Shown piece after piece: positions 5,424 through 12,533 of a DNA stretch of 64,000 bases (the stretch's first letter is position 1; every line of letters starts with the position of its first letter). Below the pieces are notes generated by a model, which was not told where the DNA came from, did not search any database, and saw only the letters and a list, made by a program, of their open reading frames with translations. This DNA comes from Flavobacterium endoglycinae (GTDB lineage Bacteria > Bacteroidota > Bacteroidia > Flavobacteriales > Flavobacteriaceae): assembly GCF_017352115.1 (NCBI RefSeq), contig NZ_CP071448.1:1945001-2009000 (forward strand). Direction: 5' to 3'. The position numbers and the translations under genes were made by a program.

Positions 5424-8270
5424 TTAAAATTTAAAGCTCAAACGGGCAAATCCAAATCTTCCATTTAGTCCAAACTGCGATACTGCTCTAGAATACGCAA
5501 ATTGATTGGCGTTGCTTAAATCAGTACTTGGCGCAGGAGATAAAGTTGGAGTTGTATTAGTAAAGGCTGGCGTTGCCGGATTATTTCTATCTGGATAAAC
5601 ATCTCCTATATTATTAAATCCAATTGTAGCTCTAAAATGTTCGTTGATTTGATATCCTAATGATAAATCGGTTACTAGTTTTGCGCTGTATTCTGGGTGT
5701 TCGTATACTGAAGCTGATCCGTCTAAATTTACATCTGTCGCTCCTGGATCAGTTACTTTACCAAAATAGCTGTTTCTTAAATAGATATCCAGTTTTTTAA
5801 TACTGAAAGTAGTCATTAAATTAGCTTTTAATTTTGGAATAGCTTCTTCTAAATAAATGCGGCTAGATTCTGGGAAGAATGAATATCTAAATGGTTCTCC
5901 CCCAGCATCGATAATTGATTGCGGCACATTTAAATCTCCGACTCTTTTGGTTTCATTATAACTTAAAGCCAAATCATTTTTAATTGCAAAATCTTGAATA
6001 ACGTCGTATTTCTGAGAAATTACCAAATCTATTCCTTTAGTTTCAGAGTCAATTCCGTTTGTCCAGAAAGAAGCCCTTTCAACTCCTTTTAAATCAAACG
6101 CCTGCTGAAACAAGGTTAATGCATCTTTTTGTTCTTGCGATGTTGCAGCTGCAATCTGCGCATCTGTTGGTCTTGCGTATTGTCCTGACAATACAATTCG
6201 ATCGTTGATTCTTGTAAAGTAAGCATCAGTCGCAATAGTTATGTTGGCTTCTGGAATTTTAAAAGTAAATCCTGTACTGATACTTTTTGATTTTTCTGGC
6301 CTTAAGTTTTCTACACCAATACTTTTTGCTGCTTGAGAATCATTTGTAAAATATCCCACTTGATATGGTGATCCGTTGATGAATTGTGTTGAGCTTGATT
6401 CAAAATATTTTTGTTGTAATGAAGGCGCTCTAAAACCTGTTTGCCCAGAAATTCTCCAGTTAATGTTGTTAGTTAATTTTAAAAGAGAAGCTAATTTAAA
6501 GGTAACGGTACTTCCAAAATCTGAATAGTTTTCATAACGTGCTGCTCCATCTATAAGCCAGTTTTCAGTAGCATTCAATTCTAGATCGATATAAGCAGCT
6601 CCACTTTTTCTGTCTTTTTCTTTAGCATCTGATGGCTGAAATCCTGAAAATCCCTGTGCTCCCGCTCCACGTTTGTTTCCGAAAAAGTCAGTAACAATTA
6701 AAGGTGAATTACTTGGCAGAATTCCTGAAACTAAACTTCCATTTACATCATATAATCCATAAGAAGCTTCTTCTCCCGCTTTTATCTGATAGTTTTCATA
6801 TCTGAATTCTCCACCAAATGCAATGTTTAAACCAGATAAAACATCTACCTTTTTACTGAAATCTAAATTAGTTGTACTTTGCAAAAAGGAAACTTTTCCA
6901 GCATCAAAACTCGTTGGAGAATTTACTCCTAAAGTAGCATTGATGGTATTGTTTACATCATATTGAAAAGAGTTTGTTCCAAGATTTGTACTTAAATCAG
7001 TATCAAACCCAAACAATTGTGTATTCACTCCAACTGCTGCAGAAGCATCTAAAATTTTAGATTCTATTTCTGGTAAAAATCCGTTTTGATACACTTGCGT
7101 GAAAGTTCCTGAACCATTTGGAAGTCTATTAAAAGCATATGATTTACCATTTCTATAAGATACACCTCCAAAAGAATATAAAGATGTATTTTCGGTTAAT
7201 GGGTATTTAGCATTATAATACGCTTGTCCCGAAGCCAGTTCTGACTGTCCCACACTCATATTATAGTCTCTTCTTTCCTGACCTCTATAGGCTAATTCAT
7301 TATTCGTTACATCAAAATTCAAAGCGGTCTGCATTTGAGCAATTGTCGTGGCAGAAGAAATGGCATTTTGCTGTGCTGGAGTAAAATAACTTACCTGCGG
7401 TGCATATTGCTGCAATGAACTGATAATTTGTGCCGAGTTTGAAGTGTTATTGATATTGCTAAACAACGAATTGATTTGAACTCCATTTTGTGCTGCTCTG
7501 TTTTCTACTGCGTTGTAAGCATTAAAAATAGCGTTGCTTCTAATTCCTGCTCTGCTGGTTGTTTGTCTTGTAATGGCACTTCCGGTAATATTAAAGTAAC
7601 TTCCTGGTTTTCCTAAAGATGTTCCATAGTTTAAATCGGCTTGAAGGGTTTCTCCATCAGCTCCGCCTTTAAAATTATTTGATCCTGAAGATAGGTTGGC
7701 ACCGTACTGAATTCCTCCAGAAACATAATTGGCATTCTTTTTCAGTACAATATTAATAACTCCCGCAATAGCATCCGAACCGTATTGTGCAGCGGCTCCA
7801 TCTCGCAAAACTTCAATTCTTTCGATAGCAAAAGAGGGAATGGCATTTAAATCTGTTCCTACAGATCCTCTTCCTGGAGATCCGTTTATGTTTACTAAAG
7901 CACTGGTGTGTCTTCTTTTTCCGTTTACTAAAATTAAAACCTGATCTGGTCCTAATCCTCTTAATTGTGCTGGATCAACGTGATCGGTTGCATCTGCTGT
8001 AGATGTTGCGTTACTGGTAAATGACGGCGCAACGTAATTTAAAATCTGGGTAACGCTGGTCTGTGGCGCTCCTTTTGTAATATCAGAGATATTGAAAACA
8101 TCAACCGGAACAGGCACATCTGTTTTTACTCGGTTTTTACTTCTCGATCCAATTATGGTAACTTCTGATAATTCATTGTTTTTTAAAGTATCCTGCTCGG
8201 TTTTGTTATCCTGAGCATAAATTCCTGAAAAAGTCAAAAGACCTAAAACGATTATAACATTTTTCTTCAT
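5424..8270 (-). CDS. TonB-dependent outer-membrane receptor under Met/Cys attenuator 3
   Basis: This 948-residue protein has a signal peptide ending at IYAQ (residue 20). A plug domain follows at about 45-178, with NYVAPSF, QLRGLGPDQVLILVNGKRRH and the closing EVLRDGAAAQYGSDAIAGVINI. The rest is a long beta-barrel ending in aromatic Phe (RLSFKF). There is no N-terminal carboxypeptidase-like domain and no SusD partner next to it, so it is more like a siderophore, cofactor or small-molecule receptor than a glycan SusC. Its transcript begins with leader peptide 3 and an attenuator, and metY, hom and metX lie downstream. I infer import of methionine, a methionine peptide, a sulfur compound or cobalamin. 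The substrate is not shown by sequence. Confidence 0.88.
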   Translation of the reverse strand: MKKNVIIVLGLLTFSGIYAQDNKTEQDTLKNNELSEVTIIGSRSKNRVKTDVPVPVDVFNISDITKGAPQTSVTQILNYVAPSFTSNATSTADATDHVDPAQLRGLGPDQVLILVNGKRRHTSALVNINGSPGRGSVGTDLNAIPSFAIERIEVLRDGAAAQYGSDAIAGVINIVLKKNANYVSGGIQYGANLSSGSNNFKGGADGETLQADLNYGTSLGKPGSYFNITGSAITRQTTSRAGIRSNAIFNAYNAVENRAAQNGVQINSLFSNINNTSNSAQIISSLQQYAPQVSYFTPAQQNAISSATTIAQMQTALNFDVTNNELAYRGQERRDYNMSVGQSELASGQAYYNAKYPLTENTSLYSFGGVSYRNGKSYAFNRLPNGSGTFTQVYQNGFLPEIESKILDASAAVGVNTQLFGFDTDLSTNLGTNSFQYDVNNTINATLGVNSPTSFDAGKVSFLQSTTNLDFSKKVDVLSGLNIAFGGEFRYENYQIKAGEEASYGLYDVNGSLVSGILPSNSPLIVTDFFGNKRGAGAQGFSGFQPSDAKEKDRKSGAAYIDLELNATENWLIDGAARYENYSDFGSTVTFKLASLLKLTNNINWRISGQTGFRAPSLQQKYFESSSTQFINGSPYQVGYFTNDSQAAKSIGVENLRPEKSKSISTGFTFKIPEANITIATDAYFTRINDRIVLSGQYARPTDAQIAAATSQEQKDALTLFQQAFDLKGVERASFWTNGIDSETKGIDLVISQKYDVIQDFAIKNDLALSYNETKRVGDLNVPQSIIDAGGEPFRYSFFPESSRIYLEEAIPKLKANLMTTFSIKKLDIYLRNSYFGKVTDPGATDVNLDGSASVYEHPEYSAKLVTDLSLGYQINEHFRATIGFNNIGDVYPDRNNPATPAFTNTTPTLSPAPSTDLSNANQFAYSRAVSQFGLNGRFGFARLSFKF

Positions 8271-8336
8271 TTCTTTTTACTGATTAATTAGTTGTTTTTG
8301 GCTTACAAAAAAGTCTTACAATTTTATTTTTCGAAC

Positions 8337-8366
8337 AAAAAAAACCTCTGCGATCTGGCAGAGGTT
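8337..8366 (-). terminator. Attenuator 3 terminator
   Basis: On the minus strand AACCTCTGC and GCAGAGGTT enclose a 6-base loop (CAGATC), followed by a run of T. The ascending CTCTGC can pair instead with GCAGAG (8405-8400) in codons 18-19 of leader peptide 3. Confidence 0.85.
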
Positions 8367-8387
8367 CTATATCTATTCAAAAAAAAG

Positions 8388-8456
8388 TTACAATAGAGTC
8401 TCTGCGGATAGTTCCGGCATCTTACAAGACATCATATTGCAAACTGTAAATTTCAT
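8388..8456 (-). CDS. Met/Cys leader peptide 3 (attenuator ORF of the TonB receptor)
   Basis: This is a 22-residue ORF, ATG at 8456 and TAA at 8390-8388. Codons 6-13 read Cys-Asn-Met-Met-Ser-Cys-Lys-Met, and the tail PELSAETLL has no control codon. The antiterminator GCAGAG falls on codons 18-19, four codons before the stop. Stalling at codons 6-13 would expose it and termination at the stop would cover it, which is textbook attenuation geometry. Confidence 0.8.
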   Translation of the reverse strand: MKFTVCNMMSCKMPELSAETLL

Positions 8457-8478
8457 TTCTTTTTTTATTTTAACGAGG

Positions 8479-8510
8479 CAAATGTCTGAACTATTTTTTA
8501 ATCAGCCAAA
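8479..8510 (-). promoter_or_regulatory. Promoter of leader 3
   Basis: On the minus strand TTTG (8510-8507), 20 bases, then GACATTTG (8486-8479). The predicted start is about 16 bases before leader peptide 3. The divergent metK promoter begins 90 bases away. Confidence 0.65.
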
Positions 8511-8599
8511 CAAAAACAGAAATATTTTCTATTGCCCTATCAAAGTAGTATGTTAATGTTAAATTTCTGTCATAAAAAATAAAAAAAGTTGAACTTTAA

Positions 8600-8629
8600 T
8601 TTGCAAATCAAAATGGTTTCATACCTTTG
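8600..8629 (+). promoter_or_regulatory. metK promoter
   Basis: TTTG (8600-8603), 18 bases, then TACCTTTG (8622-8629), an exact match to TAnnTTTG. Transcription would begin near 8635, leaving an unusually long leader of about 178 bases before metK. Confidence 0.75.
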
Positions 8630-8642
8630 CACCCGAAACAGA

Positions 8643-8760
8643 GGAAAAATTTGAACTGATTGCAACCTCTTCATAATGAAACGGTTTCGTTATGAATGCT
8701 GAAAGATTAATTTCAGCAGTAAAAAATGCTAAAGCAGCAACTCTCCTTTAGCCCTTTTTA
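8643..8760 (+). promoter_or_regulatory. Structured metK leader with a 19-codon ORF
   Basis: Several hairpins can form in order: an 11-base arm pair CATAATGAAAC/GTTTCGTTATG (8672-8694, one G-U), a perfect 8-base TGCTGAAA/TTTCAGCA (8697-8718), and GCTAAAG/CTTTAGC (8728-8752) followed by CCTTTTT, a weak terminator-like tail. An ORF from ATG 8692 to TAG 8751 encodes MNAERLISAVKNAKAATLL. It is not Met- or Cys-rich. The leader does not match a SAM riboswitch class I know. Control of metK by this leader is inference. Confidence 0.5.
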
Positions 8761-8812
8761 GCAATTATTTTTCCCGCTTAATTTTAAACTAATACATTAT
8801 TATTACATTATT

Positions 8813-10063
8813 ATGGCTTATTTATTTACGTCAGAATCTGTTAGTGAAGGGCATCCAGACAAAGTTGCAGATCAAATTTCGGATGCATTAATTGACAACT
8901 TTTTGGCATTTGACGCTGACTCAAAAGTAGCTTGTGAAACTTTAGTTACAACAGGTCAGGTTGTTTTAGCAGGTGAAGTAAAATCGAATACTTATTTAGA
9001 TGTTCAGCAAATTGCACGCGAAGTAATCCGTAAAATTGGATATACTAAAAGTGAATATATGTTTGAAGCGAATTCATGTGGGATTCTTTCAGCAATTCAC
9101 GAGCAATCTGCAGATATTAATCAAGGTGTTGACAGAGCTAAGCCAGAAGAGCAAGGTGCTGGTGACCAAGGGATGATGTTTGGTTACGCTACAAACGAAA
9201 CTGAAAACTACATGCCATTGGCTCTTGATTTGTCTCATAAATTATTACAAGAATTAGCCATTTTAAGACGCGAAAATAAGGAAATCACTTATTTACGTCC
9301 AGATGCAAAATCTCAGGTTACTTTAGAATACAGCGACGATAACAAACCAACTCGTATTGATGCAATTGTTATCTCAACACAACACGATGATTTTGATGAA
9401 GAAGCTGCAATGTTAGCTAAAATCAAAAAAGATATTGTTGAGATCTTGATTCCTAGAATTATTGCTAAGAACCCAGAGCACGCTCACTTATTCAATGATA
9501 AAATTAACTATCATATTAACCCAACAGGAAAATTCGTTATTGGAGGACCTCACGGAGATACTGGTTTAACAGGAAGAAAAATTATCGTGGATACTTACGG
9601 TGGAAAAGGTGCTCACGGTGGTGGTGCATTCTCTGGAAAAGACCCAAGTAAAGTAGATAGAAGTGGTGCATATGCAACTCGTCATATCGCTAAAAACTTA
9701 GTGGCTGCTGGTGTTGCTGACGAAATCTTAGTTCAGGTTTCTTACGCAATTGGTGTTGCTGAGCCAATGGGAATTTTCATTGAAACGTACGGAACTTCTA
9801 AAGTAAACTTAACTAACGGTGAAATCGCTAAAAAGGTAGAAGCTATTTTTGATATGCGTCCTTACTTTATTGAACAACGTTTAAAATTAAGAAATCCTAT
9901 TTATAGCGAAACTGCTGCTTACGGACACATGGGACGTAAACCAGAAACGGTTACTAAAACTTTTTCTGCTCCAGGAGGAAACGAAAAAACAGTTACTGTT
10001 GAGTTATTTACATGGGAAAAACTTGATTTTGTTGACCAAGTAAAAGCTGCATTTGGATTATAA
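8813..10063 (+). CDS. metK: S-adenosylmethionine synthase
   Basis: This 416-residue enzyme makes SAM from methionine and ATP. It has the family ATP-binding [14 protein letters not shown] (residues 13-26), the [12 protein letters not shown] loop, the phosphate-binding [14 protein letters not shown] and the DTYGG loop. The length is slightly longer than the roughly 385-400 of many family members. It consumes the product of the methionine genes encoded on the opposite strand. Its long leader suggests post-initiation control. A bidirectional terminator follows. No odd residues were seen. Confidence 0.97.
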   Translation: MAYLFTSESVSEGHPDKVADQISDALIDNFLAFDADSKVACETLVTTGQVVLAGEVKSNTYLDVQQIAREVIRKIGYTKSEYMFEANSCGILSAIHEQSADINQGVDRAKPEEQGAGDQGMMFGYATNETENYMPLALDLSHKLLQELAILRRENKEITYLRPDAKSQVTLEYSDDNKPTRIDAIVISTQHDDFDEEAAMLAKIKKDIVEILIPRIIAKNPEHAHLFNDKINYHINPTGKFVIGGPHGDTGLTGRKIIVDTYGGKGAHGGGAFSGKDPSKVDRSGAYATRHIAKNLVAAGVADEILVQVSYAIGVAEPMGIFIETYGTSKVNLTNGEIAKKVEAIFDMRPYFIEQRLKLRNPIYSETAAYGHMGRKPETVTKTFSAPGGNEKTVTVELFTWEKLDFVDQVKAAFGL

Positions 10064-10088
10064 TTCAATCTGAATTTTAAATACTAAA

Positions 10089-10122
10089 AAAGGCTGTCTA
10101 AAAATTTAGACAGCCTTTTTTT
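10089..10122. terminator. Bidirectional terminator between metK and the convergent gene
   Basis: AAAGGCTGTCTAA and TTAGACAGCCTTT form a 13-base stem with runs of A before and T after, so it can serve both metK and the minus-strand gene at 10139. A close relative with the TTAGACAGCC arm is found at 20177-20216. Confidence 0.9.
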
Positions 10123-10138
10123 ATTACATACTAGAAAT

Positions 10139-12379
10139 TTAATACGTTCCGTTCTGCATTTTATCTAAAACATCTTTAATATCCTTTGCCGTTTCTCCAT
10201 CAACATCTGAATTTAAATATTTTACAGCAAGAGTTTCCGTTGCAATTGCTTTGTCTTTTTGCCCATCTTTATAATACAATTGTGCCAAAGTATCTAAATA
10301 ATACGAATTGTTTTTTGTTATGGCCACACTATATTCTGACCACTTGATAGCATCTTTTAGGTAACTTTCATTTATGGGATTCGTTACGATAGACCATGCC
10401 GCATTATTACATAAATCTGAATTATAAATTTTAAATGAGTTCCAACCATCATAAGCAAAATTAGAACTTGAATTTAAGCCAGAAAACAAAGTATCTAATT
10501 TCTCAATAGGATTTGTTCCTGATAAATTTGAATCGAAAAAGGTTTTAAATTCTTTTAAGTACTTCGTATTAGAACCTTCTTTTTCTTCAGTTTGACTTAA
10601 ATATGTAAAATAGTTTCTATAAGTATCGAAATTTGCTTTTCCCGAATCGATGATTTTTTTATAAGTCGAAATGATTTTTTGTTTGTTTATTTCACTAGAA
10701 ATTCCGTTTTGAGAATCAGAACTATTTTGCTGTAATGCATTTGAAACTTCCGAAACAGCATTCCCTATATTATGAACTTCAATTTCTTGGCCATTAAATG
10801 AATCACGATTTTCTTCAATCTTATCTGAATGTTTTAATACGTAATCGATAGCAAGGAAATCAGTATCAGTAAGGGATTTATCTTTATTAAAAAGTCCTTT
10901 TGTAAAACCTTCATTTTGGATTTCTCTTATAATTGTTTCTACTAAATACATATCTGGCTTTGTATCTTTTTCGTGCGCTTCAATCAGTTTTTTCCAAGCT
11001 TGGGCTACTTCTTTTTGATCTAAGGGCGTTTTTGTAATTATAAAATCTGTTGAATTGACATCTTGCTTGTATGTAGAATCATAATTATAAGTGCCCGCCA
11101 ATAAAGCCCCTTTGTTAAAAGCTCTGATTGAATCTTCATCATTTGCATTTTTGTTCTTTAAGGTTTTCTCAATAGAAACAAAAGCATCTGCACGTTGTAA
11201 TCGTTTGTAAAGATCTCCATAATTATTGAACTGATCTTTCTGAGTTTTCAAGTCTGATTTTGCAATAGCAAGCTTATCTCCTTCTGTGTTTAAAATAATT
11301 ACACTTGGATCATTGGTGATTTTATTAGTTTTCAACCATTTTTTATCTCCTTCCCCAGCTAAATAATAGTTATAAACATCATATGCTGAATTGTATGCAT
11401 CATACATATAATAACCCGTATCTTCTTCTTGATCTTTTATAAAAGTATCAAAGCTTTCTTTGGCTGTCTTTTTACTGTCGTTATAAACTACTAAATATTT
11501 ATTGTTTGATTCCTTGGTTGCTTTAAGCGCATTACTTAAATTATTCTCAATCTTTAATTTAAAATCGTAATGCGAATTACGAGTTACTGCACTATACGCT
11601 GGCACCGCAGTAGTATCTATTGCAACATTTTTTGTGCTATCTATCGCAGTGCTGTAATAGTCAGTATTTTTACCTGGATATGTCCAGTCTGTAACAGATT
11701 TTGTTTCGAGAGGAACTATTGTTTCATTTTTAACTGGTTGCGAGTCTTTTTCATTAATAAAAACCAACGGATTTTGTCCCGATTGGTCAGAAATTTTCAG
11801 CTCGTTTGTTTTTTTATCAAAAAATCCAGTAATATTTAAATCTTCCAAAATCGACAAGTCGTAACTGACTGTTATTTCCGAAACATCTTTTGGCAATGCA
11901 TATTTACAAACATCACTTTTTCCACTATAACTTTCATAAACTAGATATAGGATATCTGTTTTGTCTATTTCAAACTTAACATCTGCACTTTTCCAGTCAG
12001 GATCGTATTTTGCTCTAAGATCAGCTAATTTTTGATATTTGATTTCTTCATTTCCTTTTTGCGTACCAATGTAAAAAGAATAATAAGAAGGATCTAAAAA
12101 CTTAATTTTAATATTTTTTGCTTTTTTATCGTTTTTAAACAAAAGATTAAAACGGCTCTCTGAAGATTGATTTTTGGCAAATAGCAACGAATCGCCTTTA
12201 ATCTCGTATTTACCTGTATAATAAACCAGTTCGAATTTATTATCTTCTGATAAATTCAATTTTACTTTTTGCCCTTTATTTGTAGATACATAAGTTCCTT
12301 TTTCAAGGCTTTTGGTTTGAGAATAGGAAATTGTTGTCAACGAAAAAAACAACAAAAAACTCCATATAAAATTGCGCAT
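10139..12379 (-). CDS. Exported protein with thioredoxin-like and TPR-like regions, copy A of a tandem pair
   Basis: This 746-residue protein has a signal peptide (cleavage after ISYSQ, residue 21). No family name is certain. The N-terminal 200 residues are beta-rich. A middle part (KYLVVYNDSKK ... DPSVIILNTEGDKLA, about residues 290-370) resembles a thioredoxin fold without a CxxC motif. The C-terminus has TPR-like helices (YYLDTLAQLYYKDGQKDKAI) and ends DKMQNGTY. The next gene upstream encodes a close paralogue of nearly the same length. A periplasmic or surface role in protein handling is only a guess. It probably shares a bidirectional terminator with metK. Confidence 0.75.
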   Translation of the reverse strand: MRNFIWSFLLFFSLTTISYSQTKSLEKGTYVSTNKGQKVKLNLSEDNKFELVYYTGKYEIKGDSLLFAKNQSSESRFNLLFKNDKKAKNIKIKFLDPSYYSFYIGTQKGNEEIKYQKLADLRAKYDPDWKSADVKFEIDKTDILYLVYESYSGKSDVCKYALPKDVSEITVSYDLSILEDLNITGFFDKKTNELKISDQSGQNPLVFINEKDSQPVKNETIVPLETKSVTDWTYPGKNTDYYSTAIDSTKNVAIDTTAVPAYSAVTRNSHYDFKLKIENNLSNALKATKESNNKYLVVYNDSKKTAKESFDTFIKDQEEDTGYYMYDAYNSAYDVYNYYLAGEGDKKWLKTNKITNDPSVIILNTEGDKLAIAKSDLKTQKDQFNNYGDLYKRLQRADAFVSIEKTLKNKNANDEDSIRAFNKGALLAGTYNYDSTYKQDVNSTDFIITKTPLDQKEVAQAWKKLIEAHEKDTKPDMYLVETIIREIQNEGFTKGLFNKDKSLTDTDFLAIDYVLKHSDKIEENRDSFNGQEIEVHNIGNAVSEVSNALQQNSSDSQNGISSEINKQKIISTYKKIIDSGKANFDTYRNYFTYLSQTEEKEGSNTKYLKEFKTFFDSNLSGTNPIEKLDTLFSGLNSSSNFAYDGWNSFKIYNSDLCNNAAWSIVTNPINESYLKDAIKWSEYSVAITKNNSYYLDTLAQLYYKDGQKDKAIATETLAVKYLNSDVDGETAKDIKDVLDKMQNGTY

Positions 12380-12474
12380 GACTAATAATTATTTTTTATA
12401 AGTTATATCTTGCAAAATTATTTTATTACTATTCAATTAAAGCCAAAAAAATCATAATTTGTAAATTAAATATT

Positions 12475-12510
12475 ACAAAAAAATCCAACAACTTATTAAG
12501 TCATTGGATT
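12475..12510 (-). terminator. Terminator between the two paralogues
   Basis: On the minus strand AATCCAATGACTT and AAGTTGTTGGATT form a 13-pair stem (two G-U) with an AAT loop, followed by a run of T. The two paralogues are therefore probably separate transcripts. Confidence 0.8.
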
Positions 12511-12533
12511 CTATTTTAAGATTTTAAATACTT

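Noticed and set aside
1625..8510. Known SAM-II or other SAM riboswitch class for the three leaders
   Set aside because: The sequence cores do not match, and the short Met/Cys ORFs with alternative pairing explain the conservation pattern better. Only 1127-1231 matches SAM-I.
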